A stretch of 64,000 nucleotides of DNA. Source: Pseudohalocynthiibacter aestuariivivens. Its GTDB lineage: Bacteria; Pseudomonadota; Alphaproteobacteria; Rhodobacterales; Rhodobacteraceae. The number at the start of each line of letters is the position of its first letter. The first letter of the stretch is position 1. The notes beneath the pieces are model-generated. The model was given only the letters and a program-made list of their open reading frames with translations. It did no database searches and was not told where the DNA came from. The stretch is taken from assembly GCF_011040495.1 (NCBI RefSeq), contig NZ_CP049037.1:3596001-3660000 (forward strand), read 5' to 3'. Positions 47,023 through 55,685 of the stretch are shown in pieces. The position numbers were made by a program, and so were the translations under genes.

Positions 47023-48051
47023 TTACTCCGTAAAGGTCGACAAATAGGCGGTGATTGCTTCCAGATCGGCCTCTTTGCGCAACCCGTTGAACGCCATCTT
47101 GGTTCCTTTGAGATAGGATTTCGGCGATGCTAGGAACGCACTCAGTTCCTCTGGCGTCCAGACCAGCCCTTCTTCGGCGCGTGCAGTCAATGGTTTGGAA
47201 TAGCGGAACCCATCCACCGATCCGGCCGCGCGGCCGATGATGCCGTTCAAGTGTGGGCCGATCCCGTTCTTGGCCTTGTCACCGACCTTGTGACAGGCCT
47301 TGCACTTGCGAAACACCTTTTCACCCTTGGCCACCAGTTCGGGGTCCGGTCCGACGGCTTCTTCTACCGTCGGCTCGGTCGTTGCCTCGGTTGGCTCTAC
47401 TGTGCTCTCCGCATCACCCTCGGTTTCTGGCGTCACGTCCAGAACACGCGCCCGCATGGTGATCTCGACCGCATCCTTGCAGTCCTGCATACATGGCTCG
47501 CCGATCCATTTCGGATACTCGGTCTCGGCCCGGTCATCGACGATGAAACCATCGGCGTTGGGCATGTCCACGTCCGAAAATGTCTCGTTCGAGAGGACAA
47601 AGTCATCGTCGACCAAATAGTTGGAATAGAGAATATAGGCGGTGATCGCGTAAACTTCATCGATCTCCAGACTTTGCGCATCGCCGAAAGGCATCGACCG
47701 GTTGATATAATCCCACGTCGTCGAAAGGTACGGCCAGTAGCTGCCCACGGTCTTGACCGGGTCCTCGTCCGCCAACGTGCCGTCACCGCCTGCCAGCTTG
47801 GGCCAGTTTCCCACACCTTCGGCAAAGTCACCGTGGCACGACGCACATTTGGCGGCAAAGATTGCCTCGCCGGTTGCCACGTCACCTGATCCGGCAGGTA
47901 GTCCGGTGCCATCGGGATGAATATCCAGATCCCACGCCTCGATTTCTGCGGGCAGGGCAGGGCGGCCAAGGCCAAAGTTTCCGGCCAGTGCCGGAACTGC
48001 GATCATGCAACCAAAAGCCATCAGGGTGACGGGTTTAAGATACTTCGACAT
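47023..48051 (-). CDS. soxD: SoxD, diheme cytochrome c of sulfur dehydrogenase
   Basis: 342 aa with a signal peptide (ending VPALA). Heme-c motifs CASCH and CKACH lie in two separate cytochrome domains joined by an acidic, Thr/Glu/Val-rich linker (around residues 205-235). Another Cys pair (CMQDC) may form a disulfide. SoxD takes electrons from SoxC in the sulfane dehydrogenase complex. It overlaps soxC by 17 bp. The C-terminal domain resembles the SoxE second half. Confidence 0.93.
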   Translation of the reverse strand: MSKYLKPVTLMAFGCMIAVPALAGNFGLGRPALPAEIEAWDLDIHPDGTGLPAGSGDVATGEAIFAAKCASCHGDFAEGVGNWPKLAGGDGTLADEDPVKTVGSYWPYLSTTWDYINRSMPFGDAQSLEIDEVYAITAYILYSNYLVDDDFVLSNETFSDVDMPNADGFIVDDRAETEYPKWIGEPCMQDCKDAVEITMRARVLDVTPETEGDAESTVEPTEATTEPTVEEAVGPDPELVAKGEKVFRKCKACHKVGDKAKNGIGPHLNGIIGRAAGSVDGFRYSKPLTARAEEGLVWTPEELSAFLASPKSYLKGTKMAFNGLRKEADLEAITAYLSTFTE

Positions 48052-49303
48052 TTTCGGCCTCCCCGGTGTCGCGAACCCACCACGTCTGTATTCCGTTGTT
48101 GTGATAGATCGAATTCAGCCCGCGCACCTCGCGAAGCTGGTCCTTGGTCGGCTGGACATAGCCGGTGTCGTCCATCGCGCGCGCCTGCAACAGCATCTCT
48201 GAGCCGTCCCATTCCGTATCCAGATAAAAGCGGCTCAGCGCCATCTTCTCTCCGGGCTTGGCCAGTCGCGCAGTTTGCCATGTCTTGCCGCCATCGGTGG
48301 ACACGTCGACACGGGTGATCGCGCCGCGCCCGGACCACGCCAGACCGCTGATGACCAGAGGGCCGGGACCGTGGGTTATGGGCGATTGCGGGCTGGGTGA
48401 GGTGACGACCGATTTGGCGTCCATTTCCCACGTCCATTTGCGTGCGGTGCCATCCTCCAGCACATCGGTATATTTGCTGGTTTCCTCGCGGCTTTCCACG
48501 GGCGCGTCGGTCACTTCGATCCGGCGCAGCCACTTGATCCACATATTGCCTTCCCAGCCGGGCACGACGAGGCGTACAGGATACCCGTGCTCTTTACGCA
48601 AAGCCTCGCCGTTGGCTTTGAACGCAACGAGCACATCATCCAACGCCTTTTCCATCGGGATCGAGCGCCCGTTCGAGGACGCATCCGCGCCTTCGACATA
48701 TACCCACTTGCCCGCCGTATCATATCCGGCCTCTTGCAGCAGGGTGCGCAGGGGCACGCCAGTATACTCCATGTTGTGAATCATGCCATGGGTGAACTGC
48801 GCACCATTGAGTTGCGCACCGGCCCACTCCATGCCCGAATTGGCCGCACATTCGCAGAAATAGACGTGGTTTTCGCGTGGGAACCGTTCCAGATCGGCGT
48901 AGGTGAACACCAGCGGCGTATCGACCAGCCCATTGATCATCAGACGGTAGTCCTCCTTGCGCAATTCGATCGCGCCGGAATGGTGGCGCTCGAACGCGCA
49001 ACCCTGCGGGGTGATGGTACCGTCCAGCGCGTGGATCGGCGTAAAGTTGATCGAACTGATCGTGTCGGCGGTTAGCCATTCGACATTGCGCCGGATCACA
49101 TCGTCCTCGAACCGGATCGGCGCACCGTAGGGTGTGGCATCCACTCCGTCGCCCAAACCGCTGGCCCAGGGCTGCACTTCGGTAATCATCGGGTCGGGGG
49201 TCTGCGCGCTGGCGGCACTTGCCACCACGCCGACGCCCGTGGCAGCCGCTCCGCGCAGGAACGCGCGGCGCGATGTCGGATTGCCAGAGAAAGTCTTGGA
49301 CAT
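48035..49303 (-). CDS. soxC: SoxC, molybdenum subunit of sulfane dehydrogenase
   Basis: 422 aa from the ATG at 49303 (AAGGAGG upstream); the longer frame has no signal. The Tat signal SRRAFLRGAAATG leads to a sulfite-oxidase-fold molybdoprotein: FERHHSGAIEL, YFCECAANSGMEWAG with the molybdenum Cys, and a C-terminal dimerisation domain. It oxidises the sulfane sulfur on SoxY. It depends on Mo cofactor (MoeA encoded in this window). Confidence 0.94.
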   Translation of the reverse strand: MSKTFSGNPTSRRAFLRGAAATGVGVVASAASAQTPDPMITEVQPWASGLGDGVDATPYGAPIRFEDDVIRRNVEWLTADTISSINFTPIHALDGTITPQGCAFERHHSGAIELRKEDYRLMINGLVDTPLVFTYADLERFPRENHVYFCECAANSGMEWAGAQLNGAQFTHGMIHNMEYTGVPLRTLLQEAGYDTAGKWVYVEGADASSNGRSIPMEKALDDVLVAFKANGEALRKEHGYPVRLVVPGWEGNMWIKWLRRIEVTDAPVESREETSKYTDVLEDGTARKWTWEMDAKSVVTSPSPQSPITHGPGPLVISGLAWSGRGAITRVDVSTDGGKTWQTARLAKPGEKMALSRFYLDTEWDGSEMLLQARAMDDTGYVQPTKDQLREVRGLNSIYHNNGIQTWWVRDTGEAENVEVS

Positions 49304-49329
49304 AGCGCATGCCTCCTTGTCGTGTGCGG

Positions 49330-51027
49330 TCAAAGGCCGATGACTTCGACGCTGGTATTGGGGGCGACCGTAACAGTGCCCTGCCGGGCGATGTGATCCT
49401 CGACCACGTCCCAGATCATCGGCCCCTCAGTGCCCTCGTTGACCGAGGCCCAGCCAGCCACCACGTAGCTCTTGACAGGATCAATCGCCTCGCCGGTTTT
49501 CAGCAATGTCAGATCGGTGATCCGGCTGCCCTGCGGCTGGGAAATGTCGATCCGGTAACCCAAGCCCCCGGTGCGCACCATGTCGCCGCCCTGCTGGTAA
49601 TAAGGGTCTGGGTTAAACAGGTTGTCGGCCACGTCCTCCAGCACCACATGCAGAAACTCGCCGGTCATCTCGGTGCGGTACGCCTCGCCATAGGTCATTG
49701 AAGTGACGTTCCAGATATCTTCGCGGGTGATGTCCTGACCGGGCAGCAGGCTCGGCCCCCAGCGTACACCGGGGCTGAGCGCGATATCGGCCTCGCGTTC
49801 GGACAGCAGCGCGTCGCAGATCAGATCATCCCAGCTGCCGTTGAAATTGCCACGCCGGTACAGCAGGCTATCGGTCTGGCCGATCACCTCGTTCAGTTGA
49901 TCGGTGTAGGGCGCGCGCTGTTCGTCAATCAATGTGGCCACTTCGGGATCGGGCGTGATCACGTCGGAAAAGATCGGGATCAGCTTGTGCCGAAATCCCA
50001 TCATGCGCCCGTCGCGCACGTCCAGATCAACCCGGCTGACAAATTTCCCGTTAGAGCCTGAGGCGACGATGATCGTCTCGCCCGCCAGCACTGGTTCGGG
50101 CAGCGCGTCATGTGTGTGGCCGCTGAGGATCACGTCGATGCCGGTGACGATCCCGGCCATCTTCTTGTCCACGTCAAAACCATTATGGCTGAGCAGCACG
50201 ACCAGTTCGGCACCCTGACCGCGGACATCATCCACCACTTCCTGCATATGCTCGTCGCGAATGCCAAAGGCGTATTCGGGGAACATCCAGCCGGGATTGG
50301 CGATGGGCATATAGGGGAACGCCTGACCGATCACCGCGATCTTGACGCCGCCGCGCTCAAAGAACTTGTAAGGCGGGAACAGTTCTGCGGGTTCGTCCCA
50401 TTCAGCATCGAATATGTTTTGCCCAAGCGCGGCGAAGGGCAGCCCCTCGACCAGCGCGTTCACCCGATCGGACCCCAGCGTGAATTCCCAGTGAAAGGTC
50501 ATTGCATCCGGCTTCAACGCGTTCATCACGTTGACCATGTCCTGACCCTCGGTGTGGTAGCAGGTATAGCTGCCGTGCCATGTGTCGCCGCCATCCAGCA
50601 AAAGCGCATCGGGGCGGTCGCTGCGGATCTGGTTGATGACGGTCGCCACGCGGTCGAGGCCCCCGACACGTCCATATCCCTGCGCTAATGCGGTGAAATC
50701 GCCCGAGGAGAGCGCGTAATGCGCCGGGCTGCCATCATCGATCCCGTAGAGACGGCGGAAATCGGCGCCGGTCACATGCGGCACTTCGCCCTTGTTCGAT
50801 CCGACGCCGATGTTAATTGACGGCTCGCGGAAATAGATCGGCTTCATCTGCGCATGAATATCTGTGACGTGGATCAGAGATACGTTCCCGAACGTGTCGA
50901 ACTGCGTCAGTTGATCCTGCGTCAGCGCCTGCTGCGCGGCCAGACGACCCCACTGACCAAAGGAGGACGCACCTAGGATCGCACTCGCTGCCATGCCGGT
51001 TTGCAAAAAGTCACGCCGTGAGATCAT
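49330..51027 (-). CDS. soxB: SoxB, thiosulfohydrolase
   Basis: 565 aa from the ATG at 51027 (GAGGAGG upstream); 230 bp of open frame before it overlap soxA and are not used. Tat signal SRRDFLQTG. The 5'-nucleotidase-like metallophosphatase fold with two Mn shows HVTDIHAQM, DGGDTWHGSY, HWEFTLG, LSHNGFDVDKK and SGHTHDALPEP. It hydrolyses the sulfate group from the SoxY adduct. It is separated from soxA by a terminator-like hairpin. Confidence 0.95.
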   Translation of the reverse strand: MISRRDFLQTGMAASAILGASSFGQWGRLAAQQALTQDQLTQFDTFGNVSLIHVTDIHAQMKPIYFREPSINIGVGSNKGEVPHVTGADFRRLYGIDDGSPAHYALSSGDFTALAQGYGRVGGLDRVATVINQIRSDRPDALLLDGGDTWHGSYTCYHTEGQDMVNVMNALKPDAMTFHWEFTLGSDRVNALVEGLPFAALGQNIFDAEWDEPAELFPPYKFFERGGVKIAVIGQAFPYMPIANPGWMFPEYAFGIRDEHMQEVVDDVRGQGAELVVLLSHNGFDVDKKMAGIVTGIDVILSGHTHDALPEPVLAGETIIVASGSNGKFVSRVDLDVRDGRMMGFRHKLIPIFSDVITPDPEVATLIDEQRAPYTDQLNEVIGQTDSLLYRRGNFNGSWDDLICDALLSEREADIALSPGVRWGPSLLPGQDITREDIWNVTSMTYGEAYRTEMTGEFLHVVLEDVADNLFNPDPYYQQGGDMVRTGGLGYRIDISQPQGSRITDLTLLKTGEAIDPVKSYVVAGWASVNEGTEGPMIWDVVEDHIARQGTVTVAPNTSVEVIGL

Positions 51028-51076
51028 AAGAGGCCTCCTCGCGCTATCACATGCGCGATCTTGAATGTTTAAGGTC

Positions 51077-51109
51077 AAAAAATACCCCGCTCCGATGGCT
51101 CGGGCGGGG
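51077..51109 (-). terminator. Intrinsic terminator between soxA and soxB
   Basis: Read leftward, CCCCGC-CCGA-GCCA-TCGG-A-GCGGGG folds into a 10-bp stem with one bulge and is followed by TATTTTTTG. It begins 13 bp after the soxA stop. It is inside the sox operon, so it probably acts as partial terminator or 3' stabiliser of soxXYZA. Confidence 0.75.
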
Positions 51110-51121
51110 CATTCGGTTGGT

Positions 51122-51976
51122 TTAGTTGCGGACGGACGGTCCTTCGACCGACAGGCCGTTGCCGCGTGACGCGACATACAGTTCCAGCGCGATGAACTCG
51201 TCGCTTCCCGGGCTGTAGGTCTCAGCGCGGGTGTCACGGATGCACCCTTTAAAGCGCGCATGCACCGCGTTCAGCTTGGTATTTTTCAGACGGTAAACGG
51301 GAAACCCGTTGATCTGCCCTTGGCTGAGGTGGTCGGCGCGGATCATGTTGCCGTAGTTGTCTTCGTGGCAATTGGCGCAGCTCAGCTCCAGCTGACCGGT
51401 GCGGGTGTAATACAGCTCTTTGCCCTTTTCCCACGTCGATTGCGCCGGGCCGTCGGTGGCGACATTTACTGGCAACCCGCGTGAAACGGACGCGATCAGC
51501 GCGATCATGTTCTGCATGGTGCCGCTGGTATACTTCCACTTCTCCGCGCCCATACGGTTCTCGCGGCAGTCGTTGACCTGCATTTCCAATGTGCGTACTT
51601 CGCCTGCGCCCTCGTTCCATTTCGGATAGACGGCCTTGACGCCTGCCATGCTGTCGGCGCCGTCGTGGCAAGAGGCGCAAGATTTGTCCTCGGTCCCTTC
51701 AACCGTGTCCCAAGCATCCATTGCCTGTTCCACAAAGATCATACCGGGGTTGTCGAAATCATCCGCCTGCATCGCACGCGTCTCTGTCCCGCGAAACAGC
51801 CAACCGGACATCACCTCGTCCATCGCGTCCGACAGGTGGTCGGGGGCGGCGGTGCGGGTGACCATCTCGGTCTCTTCATTCAGGACAAGCGTCGCATCCA
51901 CCGGGTCCGCCAATGCGGGCGATCCCGCCAGCATCAGCGCGGCGGTCGCGCTCAGGGCCCAATTCGTTTTTATCAT
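51122..51976 (-). CDS. soxA: SoxA, diheme cytochrome c
   Basis: 284 aa with a signal peptide (ending GSPALA). Heme motifs CASCH and CANCH are seen, and the Cys in FKGCIRD is the persulfide-type axial ligand of the active-site heme. With SoxX it forms SoxAX, which joins thiosulfate to the SoxY cysteine. The CRENRMGAEKWKY stretch is typical. Gene 27 bp after soxZ. Confidence 0.95.
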   Translation of the reverse strand: MIKTNWALSATAALMLAGSPALADPVDATLVLNEETEMVTRTAAPDHLSDAMDEVMSGWLFRGTETRAMQADDFDNPGMIFVEQAMDAWDTVEGTEDKSCASCHDGADSMAGVKAVYPKWNEGAGEVRTLEMQVNDCRENRMGAEKWKYTSGTMQNMIALIASVSRGLPVNVATDGPAQSTWEKGKELYYTRTGQLELSCANCHEDNYGNMIRADHLSQGQINGFPVYRLKNTKLNAVHARFKGCIRDTRAETYSPGSDEFIALELYVASRGNGLSVEGPSVRN

Positions 51977-52003
51977 TATCGTTCCTCCCTTTGGTGCCCC
52001 GGT

Positions 52004-52333
52004 TTACTCGACGGCGATTTTCTTGGCGGTCTCATAGACCGACCCATCATCGTCGTACCACGTAAACTGGAACTCGCCGCTTTCCGGCACCGTCGCCTCG
52101 AATTCAAAGAACGGGTTGGTCGAGATCGCAGGCTCCAGTGTGATATCCACGACGTTCTCGCCGTTGAAATCGCAGGTAAAGCGATTGATGATCGAGCGCG
52201 GGATCGGGTTGCCCTCGCCATCCTTGCGCTGGCCGCTTTCCATCTTGTGGCTGATCAGCGTCTTGATCGTGATAGCCTCGCCGACGGCGGCTTTCTTCGG
52301 GACTTTGACGCGGGGTTTTACACCTTTGGCCAT
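52004..52333 (-). CDS. soxZ: SoxZ, sulfur carrier partner
   Basis: 109 aa from the ATG at 52333 (GGAGAA upstream). No signal peptide; SoxZ is exported with SoxY as a complex through the Tat system of its partner. The Ig-like fold is seen in PRVKVPKKAAVGEAITIKTL, KDGEGNPIPRSIINRF and FQFTWYDDDGSVYE. It binds SoxY and holds the carrier arm. The order X-Y-Z-A is standard. Confidence 0.95.
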   Translation of the reverse strand: MAKGVKPRVKVPKKAAVGEAITIKTLISHKMESGQRKDGEGNPIPRSIINRFTCDFNGENVVDITLEPAISTNPFFEFEATVPESGEFQFTWYDDDGSVYETAKKIAVE

Positions 52334-52355
52334 ATCATAATTCTCCTTGAATCTA

Positions 52356-52775
52356 TCAGCCGCCGCAGCCGCCGATTGTGACCTTGACCGTGCTCGACGC
52401 GCGGGCGAACGACCCATCTGCCAGTTTGGCGATTGCGACCACATCCTGCGTTCCCGCCAGACGGATACGTGTCGATGCGTTCTGCGATGCCGCGAGCGGG
52501 CCGAAATTGAAGGTGGCGACAGGCGGCGTCGGGTTGCCCAGTGCCAGCACCATGATTGCGGTTGCTCCGGGGGCGGAGACCTCGATCGGGACGGTGTTGC
52601 CGTTTTCCGCGATTTCGGGCGCGGTCAGGGTGATCCCTTCGCTGCCCATTTCCGCGCCACCCGTAAAGGCCGCGATCTGATCGTCTCCAGCAGCGGCGGC
52701 GACGGCCACCGGCAGGCCGGTGGCGACCAGCGCTCCGGCACCGAGGATCATCGCGTTGCGTCGTGTCAGTTCCAT
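52356..52775 (-). CDS. soxY: SoxY, covalent sulfur carrier
   Basis: 139 aa from the ATG at 52775 (AGGAG upstream). Tat signal TRRNAMILGAGALVATG. The C terminus ends in VTIGGCGG, the swinging arm whose Cys carries the sulfur intermediates. It is the central protein of the Sox cycle. It starts 41 bp after soxX stop. Confidence 0.96.
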   Translation of the reverse strand: MELTRRNAMILGAGALVATGLPVAVAAAAGDDQIAAFTGGAEMGSEGITLTAPEIAENGNTVPIEVSAPGATAIMVLALGNPTPPVATFNFGPLAASQNASTRIRLAGTQDVVAIAKLADGSFARASSTVKVTIGGCGG

Positions 52776-52816
52776 TTTTCTATTCTCCTGAACGTGTACC
52801 CGATGGTGCGGGCAGG

Positions 52817-53290
52817 TCATTCCTTGAGCGTGACGAGATACGCCACGACATTCTCGATCTGCTCAGCCGACAATAGCGGGCCGAACGTGTCATCAGCAGC
52901 CTTGCCGGTATAGGCTTTGCCGGGACGAATGAACCCTTCGGTCTTGTAGAACGAAGGCATCATCGAGCCGTCGAACATCATCTTGGCGTTGGATACGATG
53001 CCGCGCAGGTCGGCCTCGCTCCAGCGCTCGCCCGCGCCATCCAGAGGCGGGCCGATTTCGCCCTGAAATGGCACATCTGCCAGATCCGAGACCACATGGC
53101 ACGCCACGCAGTTGCCCAGCTTCTTGCTGCCGACGATCTTGCGACCCTCTGCGGCATCACCGGGCGTGCCGGTCAGTGACGTCATTACGGCACCGTCCTC
53201 GTATTTAACCTGGCTCGGAGCGACCTCGCCAGCAGCGAGCCCCCCGGTCGATAGCGCCAGCGCCATCGCAGCTAGTATGGAATGTTTCAT
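52817..53290 (-). CDS. soxX: SoxX, monoheme cytochrome c
   Basis: 157 aa with a signal peptide (ending GGLAA) and one heme motif CVACH. The likely axial Met is in MMFDGSMMPSFY. It pairs with SoxA. It is the first gene of soxXYZA and lies 74 bp downstream of a perfect inverted repeat that should be the SoxR operator. Confidence 0.94.
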   Translation of the reverse strand: MKHSILAAMALALSTGGLAAGEVAPSQVKYEDGAVMTSLTGTPGDAAEGRKIVGSKKLGNCVACHVVSDLADVPFQGEIGPPLDGAGERWSEADLRGIVSNAKMMFDGSMMPSFYKTEGFIRPGKAYTGKAADDTFGPLLSAEQIENVVAYLVTLKE

Positions 53291-53363
53291 GCGTCCTCCC
53301 GCAACACATATTGTTGTCTTGTTTTGTCCTCACCCTAGGGCAGGGGACGATGCACGATCAACA

Positions 53364-53387
53364 ATAAATTCTGTTTTTTGAATTTAT
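53364..53387. promoter_or_regulatory. SoxR operator between soxW and soxX
   Basis: ATAAATTC-N8-GAATTTAT, arms perfect over 8 bp. It fits the ATTC-N8-GAAT pattern of SoxR/SqrR/BigR-type ArsR regulators. Known SoxR systems bind exactly this soxW-soxX spacer. Confidence 0.8.
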
Positions 53388-53407
53388 CTTTTTCCGCAGC
53401 ATCGCGG

Positions 53408-53986
53408 TCAGTCGGTTTTTCCGTTGTCGCGCTCTTGGATACGCCGCGCGTGGTAACGTTGAAAATCCTCATCGCCATCAAGCGCATAGCGTTTCTCATT
53501 CACCCATGTGAACAGGTCCAGCGTTGTGCCAAGCGCAAACGCACCCGGCATCAGAGCCACCGCCGATTGTCCGGCGCTTTTTCCGTCCTCGACCTCTTCG
53601 GGCAGAAACAGAATCGACGGGGTGAACAGCAGCCCCCACTTGCGCGCGGCATCTTTCTCGCTCAGCACCTCACCGTCGAGATCGGTGATTTCGGTATCGC
53701 CATGCAGGTTGATCTGCACGACAAAAAAATTCTCGCGGATGTAATCTGCCAGCTCAGGCTGCGGGAACACCTCGTTGTGCATCTTGGTGCAGTATACGCA
53801 ACCTCGCTGCTCGACGATCACCGCCAGCCGTTTGCCTTCTGCATTGGCTTCGGCCAGATCTTCTGACAGGTCCTTGAACGTGTCACGCATCCAATCCGTC
53901 TTGTGCAGGCCATCATCGCCCAGCTCGACCGCAAACGCAGGCAGCGCCAGAAACGCGGCCGCGAGGAATGTGAATAGTCGTGTCAT
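53408..53986 (-). CDS. soxW: SoxW, periplasmic thioredoxin
   Basis: 192 aa from the ATG at 53986; signal peptide ending LPAFA. The thioredoxin active site is CVYC in EQRGCVYCTKMH. It receives electrons from SoxV and is thought to reduce Sox proteins in the periplasm. Gene 14 bp after soxV. The charged C terminus (DEDFQRYHARRIQERDNGKTD region) is typical. Confidence 0.92.
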   Translation of the reverse strand: MTRLFTFLAAAFLALPAFAVELGDDGLHKTDWMRDTFKDLSEDLAEANAEGKRLAVIVEQRGCVYCTKMHNEVFPQPELADYIRENFFVVQINLHGDTEITDLDGEVLSEKDAARKWGLLFTPSILFLPEEVEDGKSAGQSAVALMPGAFALGTTLDLFTWVNEKRYALDGDEDFQRYHARRIQERDNGKTD

Positions 53987-54000
53987 GGATACTCTCCTCA

Positions 54001-54738
54001 TCAGATGTTTTGGAAGGCCGGGAACGTCTCCAGCATCCATTGTGCAATATAGTTAACACTGTCCGTCGCGATAAGAATGGCGAAAACGATCAGCAGCAGG
54101 CCCATCGCCTTTTCCACCTTTGGCAGATGCTTGCGGAACCGTGCGGCAAACCGCAGGAACGGCGCGATAAAGAGCGAGGCAATGACAAATGGCGATGTCA
54201 TCGCGACCCCGAAAACCAGCAACAGCCAAAGTCCCTCCCATGCGGTCGATTCCGTACTGGCGGTAAAGATCACCGCCGTCAGCACGCCGCCGACGCATGG
54301 TGTCCAACCGGCAGCAAAGGCGAAACCGACGACATAAGCGCCAAGCACCGACATGCCCTTGGTTTCGCCAGCGTCCATCTGAAACATCCGGTTCAGGAAT
54401 CCGATATGTAACACGCCCAGAAAATGCAGCCCCATGACAAAGACGATGAGCGCCGCCACCAGTCGGAATTCGGTCTGGACCCCGCGAAACAATTGGCTCA
54501 GTCCCCACGCGGCGGCACCCAGCATCACGAAAACGGTGATGATTCCCAATGAGAACATGACCGACGCCAGAAACGCGCGGCGGCGCACGCCGGGTGCCAA
54601 CGCGCCGTCCTCGCTGATTTCGGACATGGATGCCCCGGCCATGTAGCTTAGGTAGAATGGAACAATCGGCAGAACGCAGGGTGAAAAGAATACGATCAAT
54701 CCACCAACAATGGCTCCGAAGAAACTGACATCTAGCAT
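54001..54738 (-). CDS. soxV: SoxV, CcdA-like thiol-electron transporter
   Basis: 245-aa membrane protein with six hydrophobic segments. Two CcdA/DsbD Cys motifs are seen, FFSPCVLPIVPFYLSY and GWTPCVGGVLTAV. It passes electrons from cytoplasmic thioredoxin to SoxW. It is divergent from soxS across a short spacer with an operator-like sequence. Confidence 0.93.
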   Translation of the reverse strand: MLDVSFFGAIVGGLIVFFSPCVLPIVPFYLSYMAGASMSEISEDGALAPGVRRRAFLASVMFSLGIITVFVMLGAAAWGLSQLFRGVQTEFRLVAALIVFVMGLHFLGVLHIGFLNRMFQMDAGETKGMSVLGAYVVGFAFAAGWTPCVGGVLTAVIFTASTESTAWEGLWLLLVFGVAMTSPFVIASLFIAPFLRFAARFRKHLPKVEKAMGLLLIVFAILIATDSVNYIAQWMLETFPAFQNI

Positions 54739-54767
54739 CTGAGCGCCCCGCCGCTTGATCAGGTTAC

Positions 54768-54787
54768 ATATTCAAGATATTGTATAT
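54768..54787. promoter_or_regulatory. Candidate SoxR operator between soxV and soxS
   Basis: ATATTC-N8-GTATAT, arms match at 5 of 6 positions. It has the same spacing as the perfect site at soxX and lies between the divergent soxV and soxS genes, the other site known to be bound by SoxR in related bacteria. Confidence 0.6.
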
Positions 54788-54814
54788 TTAACCGCAGCGT
54801 CAACAGGAGCCGAC

Positions 54815-55186
54815 ATGAGACGGGCGAGAGTTACTGTTGTCGCATGTGCAATAACGCTGACGGAATTGCTGCCTGCGCGCGCCGCAGAGTTGATCATGGT
54901 CGAACAGGTGGGATGCCACTGGTGCGAACGCTGGGATGCCGAAGTATCGGCGATCTACCCAAAGACGACAGAAGGCCGCCGCGCGCCACTGCGCCGGGTC
55001 GATCTACATGATCTCCCCGAAGACATTTTCTTTACCTCCCCGCCCGTGTTCACCCCGACATTCGTTCTGGTCGAGGATGCGCAGGAACTGGGTCGCATGG
55101 AGGGCTACAATGGCGATGAATTCTTCTGGTTCTTGCTGCGCCGGTTGCTGGACGCCCACGAAATAGCGGCGGTACCAGCCGAATGA
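54815..55186 (+). CDS. soxS: SoxS, periplasmic thioredoxin-like regulator
   Basis: 123 aa from the ATG at 54815 (CAGGAG upstream); the frame before it crosses the operator. Signal peptide ending PARAA. The redox motif CHWC is in EQVGCHWCERWD. SoxS keeps SoxY reduced and influences sox expression in Paracoccus. It is followed by soxR on the same strand. Confidence 0.9.
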   Translation: MRRARVTVVACAITLTELLPARAAELIMVEQVGCHWCERWDAEVSAIYPKTTEGRRAPLRRVDLHDLPEDIFFTSPPVFTPTFVLVEDAQELGRMEGYNGDEFFWFLLRRLLDAHEIAAVPAE

Positions 55187-55310
55187 TCGGGGCGTGGGGC
55201 AAAAGTCGCACTGGCCGAAAACTGACCCGGCCGGAATTGCGCGGTGCCGCATGGGTCGGTATCACACCGGGCACCCAACGCTGGATAGCCCTGCTGATGG
55301 ATTGCCCGAG

Positions 55311-55646
55311 ATGAGCCTGCCTGTAATCACTGACGATCTGTCCGAGGCCGAGATTGACCGGATGATGCGCAACGCCTGCGAAGCGTCCAATTTCCTCAAG
55401 GCGATCAGCCATGAAGGCCGGTTGATGATCCTGTGCCACCTCGCCACTGGCGAGAAATCCGTGACTGAGCTGGAAGGTCTGCTGTCAGCACGTCAGGCGG
55501 CGGTGTCCCAACAACTGTCACGCCTGCGCAGTGAGGGTCTGGTCAGCCCGCGCCGAGAGGGCAAGGTCATCTATTACAGCCTGACAGACCGCCGGGCGGT
55601 TCAGATACTCGAAGTCGTCTACGATCTGTTCTGCAAGGACGGGTAG
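55311..55646 (+). CDS. soxR: SoxR, ArsR-family redox-sensing repressor
   Basis: 111 aa from the ATG at 55311; the longer frame to 55194 is not family-like. Winged helix: ISHEGRLMILCHLA, SARQAAVSQQLSRLR, GKVIYYSL. C42 and C108 occupy the places of the two reactive Cys of SqrR/BigR/YgaV, which form a (poly)sulfide bridge and release DNA; C23 is additional. It should repress the sox promoters until reactive sulfur is present. Confidence 0.9.
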   Translation: MSLPVITDDLSEAEIDRMMRNACEASNFLKAISHEGRLMILCHLATGEKSVTELEGLLSARQAAVSQQLSRLRSEGLVSPRREGKVIYYSLTDRRAVQILEVVYDLFCKDG

Positions 55647-55685
55647 ATACCTGCCATAGGGGCTGGTCAGGGGAGGGGCCAATCC

